The notes: generated from the letters alone by a model not told the origin. 64,000 nucleotides of DNA from an uncultured Flavobacteriaceae bacterium (GCA_913065125.1 CAJYAG010000002.1:310001-374000), one strand, 5' to 3'; numbered from the stretch's first letter, positions 36,307-44,459 are shown. Made by a program: numbers and translations.

Positions 36307-36750
36307 TTAATTCTTTTTTAACTTTTCCCAGTTTTTATCAGCCAATGTTTTCAAGTCTTCTGCGCCTTCTTTGGTCCAAAGTTTTAAAGTATTTGTTCCC
36401 CAAGAATTGTAAAACAAGTATAATTTTCCGTCTCTAATTTCAAATGTTTTTGGATTGATAGCGACTTTTTCTCCGTTTTTACCAATTGCGTATGCGCAAT
36501 ATCCTCCGTATTGTGGCATATATTTTTTTGGTGCTTTTTTAAAGGTTTCTAAATTTTCTTTATTAGAGAACATAAGTTTTACACCATCAAAAGTAGTTTG
36601 AAATTTCTTATTTCCTTTTTCTGCTTTGTTGTTAAAATACTCTACAACATCATAGCCTTCGGCGATAAAATCTTTTTTAGTATTATAATCTAGTTGGGCA
36701 AAAAAAGGGGTTGAAATCGTAATAAATAGTAGTGTGATAAATTGTTTCAT
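36307..36750 (-). CDS. Exported YHS domain protein
   Basis: A 147-residue protein with a cleavable signal peptide (residues 1-19, ending FFAQ). The mature part is a YHS domain: GYDVVEYFNNKAEKG, then the MFSNKENLETFKKAPKKYMP block and QYGGYCAYAIGKNG. YHS domains are linked to metal (often copper or heavy-metal) proteins, but Cys is scarce here (one in GGYCAYA). It is likely periplasmic, with no clear operon partner. Confidence 0.8.
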   Translation of the reverse strand: MKQFITLLFITISTPFFAQLDYNTKKDFIAEGYDVVEYFNNKAEKGNKKFQTTFDGVKLMFSNKENLETFKKAPKKYMPQYGGYCAYAIGKNGEKVAINPKTFEIRDGKLYLFYNSWGTNTLKLWTKEGAEDLKTLADKNWEKLKKN

Positions 36751-36888
36751 CGAAAGTAGTTTTGAAAATAGTCGATGAAAAGGTTCGTAAATTACAACGA
36801 GGGTTTATTATGATTTGATATTGGAATACGTATATAGATTAGCTGAGTTTGGCTAGCAATTAAATTTATACATTCCTAAAGTACTTTT

Positions 36889-37269
36889 TTATATGATTTC
36901 AAAATATTTTTTCACAAAAGCAACCTGTTCATTATCCGTAATATTATCTGCTGATTCTATATCTATTTTGATATTTTTAAAACGTAAATCTTTATTCAAG
37001 TAATTGTGTAGTTCTACTTTTGCGTTAGTTGGCCCAAATAATAGTACATGTTCATATTTTAAAATTTGTGCTCCAATTTTGTCGTAAAATTTTTCATGCA
37101 TTTGTTGTCTTTTATTGTGCATAAGATTTTCGCTTCGAATCAAGGCCTCTTGCTTTGTTTTTGATGTAAATTTTGACACAATAGAACGGCATTCGTTTTT
37201 TGAACTGATATCAATCAAATTTGCCGATGAATGATCCATCCAGATACCTAAATTGTTACTGTTTTTCAT
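36889..37269 (-). CDS. Small protein resembling a bacterial eRF1/Pelota-type domain
   Basis: A 126-residue cytoplasmic protein. The N-terminal GIWMDHSSANLIDI strand pair, central long helix (KRQQMHEKFYDKIGAQIL) and LLFGPTNAKVELHNYL segment recall the bacterial relatives of the eRF1/Pelota central domain, which are thought to act on ribosomes under stress. This is a resemblance seen by eye, not a firm family call. A small acidic-helix gene follows 100 bases upstream on the same strand. No perfect promoter is seen. Confidence 0.5.
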   Translation of the reverse strand: MKNSNNLGIWMDHSSANLIDISSKNECRSIVSKFTSKTKQEALIRSENLMHNKRQQMHEKFYDKIGAQILKYEHVLLFGPTNAKVELHNYLNKDLRFKNIKIDIESADNITDNEQVAFVKKYFEII

Positions 37270-37369
37270 AATGTTAAGTTTTGGTGTTTTTTGAATTTCT
37301 CCAAGAATATTTTCAATAGAAGTTTTCTATTGTCAAAGCTTTGTCAGCATTTATTTGAATACCCTTTTT

Positions 37370-37573
37370 TTAATGATCTTTAGCATAAGTTTTTAATAAA
37401 TCATTTATAAAACCTAAATAATCTTTCAAATCTTTCTGACTCACACCCTTTTCGGTGTTCAATAAATTTATTGGTATTTCATCCAAGTATTTCATCAACT
37501 CAGGAAATTCTTCTTGAATTTTCTCAGTAGTTAAGAAGATTTTTTTACTAAGACTACTACTCTGATGTTCCAT
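37370..37573 (-). CDS. Small conserved-looking helical protein
   Basis: A 67-residue cytoplasmic protein with a plausible ATG and normal codon use. It is predicted to be almost fully helical with charged and leucine-rich helices (LTTEKIQEEFPELMKYLDE). No domain was recognised. It lies upstream of the eRF1-like gene on the same strand and may share its transcript. Confidence that it is real is moderate because of its size. Confidence 0.5.
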   Translation of the reverse strand: MEHQSSSLSKKIFLTTEKIQEEFPELMKYLDEIPINLLNTEKGVSQKDLKDYLGFINDLLKTYAKDH

Positions 37574-37770
37574 TTTTATGGAATATACACATTATATTCT
37601 CAAATGAGTTATATAATTGGGTATTTAAATTTGTATCTCGTTTTTGGGAAAAACTTAGTTTTAATTACCGATTTTTACATTGCAACTAATTTACGAATAT
37701 GTTTCTGTTTTAATAAACTATATTCAATGTTAACAAGTTGTTGCAAAGGTTAGAAACAAACTTAAATCTG

Positions 37771-38745
37771 CTACAACACCATCAAATTACAACCTCTAAT
37801 ATCCGAATTATCAAAGCGTCCAATAATTTCGAAACTTCCGTTTTGATGTACTTTTCCTAAATCTTGCGTTGCAATAAAAGAACACGAATTGTAATTGGCT
37901 AAATCGATGACGTTAATTCCGCCTGTTTTATTTGGTTGTTGAATTGTTAATGCGTCTTCCGTATCGCGTGTTAAGATTTTCATCCAAGGCGGACAATCGA
38001 AAACTCCGTTTTCTTTAGAATACGCTTGACTTAATAATTCTGTCATTCCGTATTCTGAATGAATTTGAGAAACGCCAAATCCGTTTTTAAGAATGGTGTG
38101 CAATTCTTCACGAATCAATTCTTTTCGTCTTCCTTTCATTCCGCCAGTTTCCATAACGATGGTGTTTTTTAAATCGAATTGATGTTGTTCAATCAAATCT
38201 AACAAGGCAAAAGAAACACCAATTAACAACACTTTTTTGTCTGAATGATTTAAGCGAAGTAACTCCTCAGACAATTCTTTTAAATTGTTTAGGTAAAATC
38301 CGCTTTCTGGTTGATCAGATTTTTTAATCAAATCATTAACCATATACACCAAAGACGAACCTTTTCGTTCTAAATAATTGGGCAACAATGCCAAAACCGT
38401 ATATTCTTTTATATTGCCATAAAAATGATGAAAGCCTTTTAAATAACTTTCTTCATACAAAGAAATATCGGTTACAAAATGTTTACTTGTTAGGCTTCCT
38501 GTAGTTCCAGAGCTTGAAAAAGTTTCCACAATTTCATCTAAAGAAGAAAGTATTTTTCGAGATTTAAAAAACTGAATTGGCAAAAACGGAATGTCTTTTA
38601 TTTCGGTAACATCAGAAGGATGAATGTATAATAAATCACAAAAAGAGCGATATACTTTATTATTCTTAAACTGATGTTTAAAAATAGTTAAAGCAACTTC
38701 ACTAAAGTTTTTTGAGCTATTTATATTAAAAATTATGTCCTTCAT
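37771..38745 (-). CDS. LuxE/PaaK-family acyl-protein synthetase
   Basis: A 324-residue adenylate-forming enzyme related to LuxE. The phosphate-binding SSGTTGSLTSKHF, the IHSEYGMTELLSQAY motif and the C-terminal GRFDNSDIRGCNL (the hinge/A8 region) are clear. Such enzymes activate acyl groups by adenylation and transfer them to a protein or Cys. No luxCD or other luciferase genes are nearby; Bacteroidetes use relatives in capsule, O-antigen or other acyl metabolism. The start was set at MKDIIF because a -7 element ends six bases upstream. Confidence 0.85.
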   Translation of the reverse strand: MKDIIFNINSSKNFSEVALTIFKHQFKNNKVYRSFCDLLYIHPSDVTEIKDIPFLPIQFFKSRKILSSLDEIVETFSSSGTTGSLTSKHFVTDISLYEESYLKGFHHFYGNIKEYTVLALLPNYLERKGSSLVYMVNDLIKKSDQPESGFYLNNLKELSEELLRLNHSDKKVLLIGVSFALLDLIEQHQFDLKNTIVMETGGMKGRRKELIREELHTILKNGFGVSQIHSEYGMTELLSQAYSKENGVFDCPPWMKILTRDTEDALTIQQPNKTGGINVIDLANYNSCSFIATQDLGKVHQNGSFEIIGRFDNSDIRGCNLMVL

Positions 38746-38751
38746 ATATTG

Positions 38752-38759
38752 CAAAAATA
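38752..38759 (-). promoter_or_regulatory. -7 element of the luxE-like gene, six bases from the ATG
   Basis: Minus-strand TATTTTTG, spacer CAATAT, ATG at 38745. A near-leaderless transcript is predicted. Confidence 0.55.
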
Positions 38760-38830
38760 GTTGATAAAAATATCTTTATAGAAGATTTGTTAATATTGTT
38801 AAAATTGTTTTTTTAATTTGAATTTGGTAT

Positions 38831-38838
38831 TATTTTTG
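38831..38838 (+). promoter_or_regulatory. -7 element for the 111-residue protein gene
   Basis: TATTTTTG, 77 bases before ATG 38916. The leader holds a small hairpin (CTTCTTT 38864-38870 / AAAGAAG 38875-38881). A second TAATTTTG at 38907-38914 is only one base from the ATG and probably too close to serve. Confidence 0.4.
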
Positions 38839-38915
38839 TATTGCTAAAACATTATCAATAGCTCTTCTTTCTTTAAAGAAGTATTGTTTTTATTAATCCC
38901 CTAAATTAATTTTGT

Positions 38916-39251
38916 ATGAAAAAATACAAACTTACTACGTACAGAACTATAACAGGTTCTAAAGATATTCTTGAAATACCAAATAAAAAATCAGGTCAAT
39001 GGATTCTTTATAAAAACGATGAGCCTACCTACTTTGTAGACTGTTTTGATTTTAAAGAAGAGTCGAACTTAATACTTAATAATTTAATTCTTAGCGAAAG
39101 AAACACCATTGATGATGTACTTAATAAGATTAAGAAAAAGAAAAAAATAAAACTTACTCTAGAAACACCACCACTTCTTGAAATAGAAATAAAATCTGAA
39201 ATTAAAGAACTAGATTTACAACCCTTACCAGAAGAATGGTTGCATTTTTAA
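38916..39251 (+). CDS. Hypothetical 111-residue protein
   Basis: A charged cytoplasmic protein with a beta-rich N-terminal half (GSKDILEIPNKKSGQWILY) and a Lys-rich middle followed by an acidic Leu-Glu tail. No domain was recognised and there are no Cys/His clusters. It stands alone between the divergent luxE-like gene and the aldehyde dehydrogenase gene. A good start and promoter support it as a real gene; function unknown. Confidence 0.6.
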   Translation: MKKYKLTTYRTITGSKDILEIPNKKSGQWILYKNDEPTYFVDCFDFKEESNLILNNLILSERNTIDDVLNKIKKKKKIKLTLETPPLLEIEIKSEIKELDLQPLPEEWLHF

Positions 39252-39310
39252 TGTTTAATTTTAAACAATCATTTAAATTTTGTTTAATTTATTATCTATT
39301 AAATTATTTG

Positions 39311-39318
39311 TATTTTTG
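39311..39318 (+). promoter_or_regulatory. -7 element of the aldehyde dehydrogenase gene
   Basis: TATTTTTG, 35 bases before ATG 39354. Confidence 0.5.
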
Positions 39319-39353
39319 AGGTTCTATTTTAATAATTAAAAAAGAACGACAAA

Positions 39354-40895
39354 ATGAGCGAATTTGGCATAAAAGAAGCCTTACAACAATTAGGTGTAAA
39401 AGATATAAATAACGGAACTTCTACAGGTTCAAACAATTTTTCTAACGGAGAAATTATAGAGAGTTATTCTCCTGTTGACGGAAAATTAATTGGTAAAGTA
39501 AAAACCACTACAAAAGAAGATTACGAAGTTGTCATGAAAACTGCAACTGAAGCATTTCTATCTTTTAGAAATATGCCAGCTCCACAAAGAGGAGAAATCG
39601 TACGTCAATTCGGAAATAAATTAAGAGACTTAAAAGAGCCATTAGGAAAATTGGTTTCTTATGAAATGGGAAAATCTTTGCAAGAAGGTTACGGAGAAGT
39701 TCAAGAAATGATTGACATCTGTGATTTTGCAGTTGGATTATCAAGGCAATTAAACGGACAAACCATTCCGTCTGAAAGACCAGGTCACGTAATGAGAGAA
39801 CAATGGCATCCAATTGGAGTTGTTGGTATTATCTCTGCATTTAATTTTCCTGTTGCAGTTTGGGCTTGGAACACGGCGCTAGCTTGGATTTGTGGTGATG
39901 TTTGCGTGTGGAAAGGTTCTGAAAAAGCACCGTTATGTACCATTGCTTGTCAAAATATTATTGCATCAATTTTAAAAGAAAATAATTTACCAGAAGGAAT
40001 TTCTTCTATTATTAACGGAGATTATAAAGTTGGCGAAATGATGACAACAGATCCTAGAATTCCATTGGTTTCTGCTACAGGATCAACAAGAATGGGAAGA
40101 ATCGTTGGAGCAACTGTTGCAAAACGTTTCGGAAAATCATTATTAGAATTAGGTGGAAACAATGCCATTATTATTACACCAACGGCCGATTTAAAAGTAG
40201 TGGTTCCTGGTGCTGTATTTGGCGCTGTTGGAACTTGTGGACAACGTTGTACTTCTACAAGAAGATTAATTATTCACGAATCGGTGTACGATAAAGTAAG
40301 AGATGCCATAGTTGGCGCTTACGGACAATTAACAATTGGAAATCCTTTGGATGAAAAAAATCATATTGGTCCGTTAATCGATAAAGATGCAGTAAACACC
40401 TATTTAGCTGCCATAGAAAAAGCAAAAGCAGAAGGTGGAAATGTACTGGTTGAAGGTGGTGTTTTAGAAGGTAAAGGTTACGAAAGTGGTTGCTACGTAA
40501 AACCAGCAATTATTGAAGCTGAAAACCACTTTGAAATTGTTCAACATGAGACATTTGCTCCGATTTTATATTTGATGAAATATGCTGGAGATGTAGAAAA
40601 TGCAATCGATAAACAAAATGGAGTCGCTCAAGGGTTGTCTTCTGCAATTATGACAAACGAATTAAAAGAAGCTGAAAAATTCTTGTCTTATGCGGGTTCT
40701 GATTGTGGAATTGCCAATGTAAATATCGGAACTTCTGGTGCAGAAATTGGTGGCGCTTTTGGTGGTGAAAAAGAAACTGGTGGCGGACGCGAATCTGGTT
40801 CTGATGCTTGGAAAGTGTATATGAGAAGACAAACAAATACCATCAATTATTCAGACGAATTGCCTTTAGCACAAGGAATTAAGTTTGACTTATAA
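39354..40895 (+). CDS. ALDH7-type aldehyde dehydrogenase (aminoadipate-semialdehyde type)
   Basis: A 513-residue NAD(P)-dependent aldehyde dehydrogenase. The catalytic Cys lies in GTCGQRCTSTRRLI and the general-base Glu in LLELGGNNAIII; both blocks match the ALDH7/antiquitin group, which oxidises alpha-aminoadipic semialdehyde in lysine breakdown. The cofactor-site SATGSTRMG is present. It is a single-gene unit with its own promoter and strong terminator, so the lysine link is by family only. Confidence 0.88.
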   Translation: MSEFGIKEALQQLGVKDINNGTSTGSNNFSNGEIIESYSPVDGKLIGKVKTTTKEDYEVVMKTATEAFLSFRNMPAPQRGEIVRQFGNKLRDLKEPLGKLVSYEMGKSLQEGYGEVQEMIDICDFAVGLSRQLNGQTIPSERPGHVMREQWHPIGVVGIISAFNFPVAVWAWNTALAWICGDVCVWKGSEKAPLCTIACQNIIASILKENNLPEGISSIINGDYKVGEMMTTDPRIPLVSATGSTRMGRIVGATVAKRFGKSLLELGGNNAIIITPTADLKVVVPGAVFGAVGTCGQRCTSTRRLIIHESVYDKVRDAIVGAYGQLTIGNPLDEKNHIGPLIDKDAVNTYLAAIEKAKAEGGNVLVEGGVLEGKGYESGCYVKPAIIEAENHFEIVQHETFAPILYLMKYAGDVENAIDKQNGVAQGLSSAIMTNELKEAEKFLSYAGSDCGIANVNIGTSGAEIGGAFGGEKETGGGRESGSDAWKVYMRRQTNTINYSDELPLAQGIKFDL

Positions 40896-40914
40896 TTTTT
40901 AAAAGTATAAAATT

Positions 40915-40942
40915 AAAACCCACTCAATTGAGTGGGTTTTTT
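40915..40942 (+). terminator. Terminator of the aldehyde dehydrogenase gene
   Basis: A perfect palindrome, AAAACCCACTCAA (40915-40927) and TTGAGTGGGTTTT (40928-40940), followed by more Ts. Confidence 0.85.
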
Positions 40943-41002
40943 GTTTAAAACGCGCAATTAAACAATAATGTCTATTTTTATCTAAACAAAAATGAACTAT
41001 TG

Positions 41003-41587
41003 ATGAAAAAAATTATTTACTTCTGTATTATTATTGCCATGGTTTCATGCAAATCAGAAAAAACATACAATGTTGGACAAATTATAACTCCTAAAGGTGA
41101 AATCTTAATTTGGCTGCATGAAGAAACACCAAAACACAAAGCAAGTTTTACACAATTAGCAAATGATGGTTATTGGGATAACTATACGTTTAACCGTGTT
41201 ATACCAAATTTTGTTGCTCAAGGTGGTTGCCCTGATACACCAGAAGGATTTAATGATCCAGAATATTTATTAGAACCAGAGTTTGATAAAAACTTACGCC
41301 ATGTTTATGGTGCTGTTGGTGCTGGTCGTGATGATAACCCAAAAATGCTTTCTGCTAGATGTCAGTTTTATATTGTTCAAAATAAAAATGGCTTAAGTAG
41401 ACTAGATGATAAATACACCATTTTTGGAAAAGTTATTAAAGGTATGGATGTAGTAAATACAATAACAAATATAGAACGCGATTCTACCAATAAACCACTT
41501 TCAGATATTTCGCTAGATGTAAATATGATTAAAATGAAAGTATCTGAGTTAGAAAAGATATATCCAGAAGGAATACAAATAAAATAA
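41003..41587 (+). CDS. Cyclophilin-type peptidyl-prolyl isomerase lipoprotein
   Basis: A 194-residue lipoprotein; the signal peptide ends in AMVSC. The cyclophilin core is seen: GYWDNYTFNRVIPNFVAQGG, then SARCQFYIVQ and LDDKYTIFGKVIKGMDVV. Active-site Arg (NRVIPNF) and Gln (QGG) are kept; the Phe of the usual QFFI is Tyr (QFYI). It should assist folding in the periplasm, anchored in a membrane. ATG 41003 is preferred over a TTG one codon earlier. Confidence 0.9.
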   Translation: MKKIIYFCIIIAMVSCKSEKTYNVGQIITPKGEILIWLHEETPKHKASFTQLANDGYWDNYTFNRVIPNFVAQGGCPDTPEGFNDPEYLLEPEFDKNLRHVYGAVGAGRDDNPKMLSARCQFYIVQNKNGLSRLDDKYTIFGKVIKGMDVVNTITNIERDSTNKPLSDISLDVNMIKMKVSELEKIYPEGIQIK

Positions 41588-41701
41588 GTATTAGATTAAA
41601 CCAAATTAAAAAAAAATAGTCTAAGCATAGATGTCCCAGCTAAAAATAATTTATTCGTATAACTGGTTGTCAAATTTTAAAAAACTTAAAACAATTATAA
41701 A

Positions 41702-42079
41702 ATGAAAACAAAACACTTCGTATTTACAATCCTATTTTTTATTGGAGCATTAACAGTACAGGCTCAAAGAGGTGAGCGACCTGATCCAAAAGTACAAGCA
41801 AAAACAAGTGCTGATACTTGGCAAAAAGAATTTAGTTTATCTGATGAACAAAGAACAAAAGTGTATGACCTTCTTATAAAGTCTTCAGAAGACAGAACTA
41901 AGAAAATGGCTGAATTAAGAGCAAGTGGGGATAGAGAAGGAATGCGTGAAGCTTTTACAAAACTTCAAGCAGAAACAGACAAAGGATTGAAAGCAATATT
42001 TACTGACACTCAATGGGTAAAATATGAAAATTGGAAAAAAGAAAACCCTCCAAGAAGAAGAGGTAGAGGAGGAAATTAA
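41702..42079 (+). CDS. Exported Spy/CpxP-like small helical protein
   Basis: A 125-residue protein with a signal peptide (1-21, TVQAQ). The mature part is helical with the LSDEQRTKVYDLL (LTxxQ-like) motif, close to periplasmic Spy/CpxP-type chaperones and metal-stress sensors. The tail is Arg/Gly-rich (PPRRRGRGGN). It has a strong terminator. The neighbouring metal-efflux gene is separated from it by that terminator and a recombination-type junction, so they are not an operon. Confidence 0.75.
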   Translation: MKTKHFVFTILFFIGALTVQAQRGERPDPKVQAKTSADTWQKEFSLSDEQRTKVYDLLIKSSEDRTKKMAELRASGDREGMREAFTKLQAETDKGLKAIFTDTQWVKYENWKKENPPRRRGRGGN

Positions 42080-42096
42080 CAACCCCAGCAAATAGC

Positions 42097-42127
42097 AAAA
42101 AACCAACTCAAATGAGTTGGTTTTTTT
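42097..42127 (+). terminator. Terminator before the CDF cassette
   Basis: AACCAACTCA (42101-42110) pairs with TGAGTTGGTT (42113-42122), with a run of seven Ts from 42121. Confidence 0.85.
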
Positions 42128-42166
42128 ATTTTGTTAAACTTGACTTTCTTAAAAAAAACCGCTAAC

Positions 42167-42215
42167 TTCGTTTAACGTCTGATAAAATGAATTAAAACTC
42201 ACGTTATCATTATAG
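42167..42215. repeat. Left part of a hairpin insertion site (attC-like)
   Basis: TTCGTTTAAC (42167-42176), TGATAA (42180-42185) and TTATCA (42204-42209) form the R'', L'' and L' arms of a small attC-like hairpin. Its last arm, GTTAAACGAA, is split: G at 42215 and TTAAACGAA at 43306-43314, on the other side of the CDF gene. Confidence 0.6.
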
Positions 42216-43305
42216 TTGTGTGCAACCTAAAAACGAATGAATAACGAACAAACTGCAATACGAATAACTTATTTCAGCATAATTGGAAATACGATTTTAG
42301 CCTTGATAAAAGGACTTGCGGGGTTTTTCGGAAATTCATACGCTTTAATTGCAGATGCGATTGAATCGACAACTGATATTTTTGCTTCATTTTTAGTTTT
42401 ATTAGGCTTTAAATATGCAAAACGACCAGCAGATGAAAACCATCCATATGGACACGGAAAAATTGAACCTTTAATTACATTTGGAGTAGTTGTTTTTCTT
42501 GTGGTTTCTGCTACAATAATTGCATATGAAAGTATCCAAAACATTCAAACGCCTCATAAAATTCCGAAATCTTGGACTTTGATTGTTTTGGGACTAATAA
42601 TAGTTTGGAAAGAAATCTCTTTTCAAATCGTAATTAGAAAAAGTAAACAAACCAATAGTTCTTCACTTAAAGCAGATGCTTGGCATCATAGAAGTGATGC
42701 TATTACTTCGGTAATGGCATTTATTGGAATTTCAATAGCAATAATATTCGGAAAAGGTTATGAAACTGCTGATGATTGGGCAGCTTTATTAGCTTCTGCA
42801 TTTATTTTATACAATAGCTATTTAATTTTAAGACCAGCTTTAGGAGAAGTTATGGACGAGCAACTTTATGACGACCTAATACTTGAAATTAGAGAAAAAT
42901 CAATAAAAGTTAAAGGTGTTTTAGACACAGAAAAATGTTTTATCCGAAAATCAGGAATGAAATTTCACGTTGATTTACACGCAATTGTGAATAGTGAAAT
43001 AACAGTAAAATCAGGGCACGATATTGCACATAAATTAAAGGACTATTTACGAGAAGAAATACCGAATTTGGGACACGTACTAATTCATATTGAACCGAAT
43101 GAATAAAAGGCAGCACACAACACCGTATAAAATTAATGTGGGTTTTTATGGTTTAGCCTAAAGTTTTAGTTTATTTATAAAGTCCGCTTAAACTTATTTA
43201 TCTATTTTTAGATCGACAAGATAAAAACATTAAATAAGTATAAGCTTAGTGCTTGGCTGATAATCTAGCGATTATCAACACCCACACTAATCTTATACAA
43301 AAACG
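42216..43305 (+). mobile_element. Integron-type gene cassette carrying a CDF efflux gene
   Basis: The cassette is 1090 bp. It begins TTGTGTGC, and its own 3' recombination site begins with the complementary GCACACAAC (43113-43121), as expected when a circular cassette opens at G^TT. The CDF gene starts 21 bases from the left edge and stops six bases before the site, a typical cassette layout with no promoter of its own. Taking it out rejoins a perfect 10-bp stem (TTCGTTTAAC/GTTAAACGAA) of a hairpin site. No integrase gene is in the window. This is inference from sequence architecture. Confidence 0.6.
42237..43106 (+). CDS. Cation diffusion facilitator (CDF) metal-efflux transporter
   Basis: A 289-residue CDF-family metal/H+ antiporter with six predicted helices and a C-terminal cytoplasmic domain. 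Helix 2 carries Glu43 and Asp47 (DAIESTTDIF), matching the Asp-x3-Asp metal site of YiiP with Glu for the first Asp; helix 5 carries the partner His-x3-Asp in AWHHRSDA. The conserved ENHPYGHGK loop is present. The likely substrate is a divalent metal (Zn, Cd, Fe or Mn), not resolved here. It is the only gene of the cassette described at 42216-43305. Confidence 0.92.
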   Translation: MNNEQTAIRITYFSIIGNTILALIKGLAGFFGNSYALIADAIESTTDIFASFLVLLGFKYAKRPADENHPYGHGKIEPLITFGVVVFLVVSATIIAYESIQNIQTPHKIPKSWTLIVLGLIIVWKEISFQIVIRKSKQTNSSSLKADAWHHRSDAITSVMAFIGISIAIIFGKGYETADDWAALLASAFILYNSYLILRPALGEVMDEQLYDDLILEIREKSIKVKGVLDTEKCFIRKSGMKFHVDLHAIVNSEITVKSGHDIAHKLKDYLREEIPNLGHVLIHIEPNE

Positions 43306-43314
43306 TTAAACGAA
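43113..43314. repeat. Large attC-like recombination site after the CDF gene
   Basis: Nested inverted arms: GCACACAAC (43113-43121, matching the cassette's own 5' edge); a 19-base arm (43125-43143) matching 43280-43298 at 17 of 19 positions; and an inner arm GCTTAAACTTATTT matching AAATAAGTATAAGC at 13 of 14. It ends AACG^TTAAACGAA. The about 200-bp foldable structure resembles the long attC sites of chromosomal integrons. Confidence 0.6.
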
Positions 43315-43319
43315 CCTTA

Positions 43320-44459
43320 CTAATTATACTTCACCTTTCTTAAAACACGCATCGCTTCTTTGTATTTAATATACGTAGTTTTATCTGCAATATTTTTAAT
43401 GTATTCTTTTGCTTTTCGTAATTGAGTTGGCGCGTCTAAATATCCGTGTAAATAGCAAATTAAATAATTGGTTGGCAATCTAAAAACATCTTCGTGCTCG
43501 GTAACAGAAAGTGCTTGTTTTGCAATTATCTTTTTTACAATTGCATTGTTGTTTTGATAAATATGATTAATAATTGTTGTATCAAAAGCTGGTGGTTTAA
43601 ACAATAGTTCGTTTACAAGATCGTGTTTTCCGTTCTCTTTAAAATGAATAATCGTTTTTTCTAACGGATAATGAATTTCTTTTTTATCGATTCCTAATAA
43701 AATATATTCTGTAATAATAAATGAGTGCGAATTGTAACTAATTTGAACTTCGTCTAAGGCAGAAAAAAACAACTGAACTTGTTCGTTTATCAATTCGATA
43801 TCAACTCTAGAAAAAAATTCCTCTCCGTTTATAATCGATTTTTTTCCAGCCCAACACAACACAAACTGCTCGTTAAAAACTTTGTACTGCGGATTGTATT
43901 CCTTTTTATGATTATTGATAAAATCAAAAACTCCGTTTAGTGTTAACTCAATATTATTGCTGGCGTTTTTCTCAATTGCCTCAACAATTTCTTGATTGGT
44001 GTTTTTAAGTTCAAAAACTCCTTTTGATGACATCGAATTACTTCCGCGTCTAAAAAAAACGGAACCTTGTTTGTATTTCCAAGCATTTTTTGAGAGTGAT
44101 GTAATCTTATTATTTGGCAAAACAGTAACCAATCCAATTACTTTATGACGCGGTAATGTTGGAAACGGAACATTTTCGTATTGTATCTTTGGCGGGTTTG
44201 TTAAATACGCATTTGCCAAATTTTGAATTTTGCTGTCATCAAAAAAATCGACACCAATAATTTTATTTTCTTCGTCTTCTATGCCAATTACAATATAAGA
44301 ATTGTTTGTTGGATTCGAATTTGACAACGCACAAACGTGTTTTATAAATTTTGCTTTTCCTTCTTTGTTATGCAATGATAATTTTTGCTTTTTATCATAA
44401 AAACTATTCTCATCATTATGAGAAAGTAAGTTTTTAATCAAAAGGCGTTTGTTTATCAT
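43320..44459 (-). CDS. AlbA_2/Schlafen-type divergent AAA (ATP-binding) domain protein
   Basis: A 379-residue protein; the start was set at MINKRLL because earlier in-frame starts add a poor N-terminus. Residues about 20-150 match the AlbA_2 (PF04326) fold: FIKHVCALSNSNPTNNSYIVIGIEDE, then VIGLVTV and YKQGSVFFRRGSNSM. The C-terminal half is unknown. Such proteins occur in defence, transcription control and RNA cleavage, with no assigned role here. Its 3' end abuts the recombination site of the CDF cassette; it does not itself show a matching cassette edge. Confidence 0.7.
   Translation of the reverse strand: MINKRLLIKNLLSHNDENSFYDKKQKLSLHNKEGKAKFIKHVCALSNSNPTNNSYIVIGIEDEENKIIGVDFFDDSKIQNLANAYLTNPPKIQYENVPFPTLPRHKVIGLVTVLPNNKITSLSKNAWKYKQGSVFFRRGSNSMSSKGVFELKNTNQEIVEAIEKNASNNIELTLNGVFDFINNHKKEYNPQYKVFNEQFVLCWAGKKSIINGEEFFSRVDIELINEQVQLFFSALDEVQISYNSHSFIITEYILLGIDKKEIHYPLEKTIIHFKENGKHDLVNELLFKPPAFDTTIINHIYQNNNAIVKKIIAKQALSVTEHEDVFRLPTNYLICYLHGYLDAPTQLRKAKEYIKNIADKTTYIKYKEAMRVLRKVKYN

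Noticed and set aside
38907-38914. TAATTTTG as promoter of the 111-residue protein gene
   Set aside because: It ends one base before the ATG, so transcription would start inside the gene; the element at 38831 fits better.
42216-43305. Insertion sequence or transposon with terminal inverted repeats around the CDF gene
   Set aside because: No transposase is inside and there is no target duplication; nested repeats that rejoin at G^TT fit cassette recombination better, though a MITE-like origin is not fully excluded.
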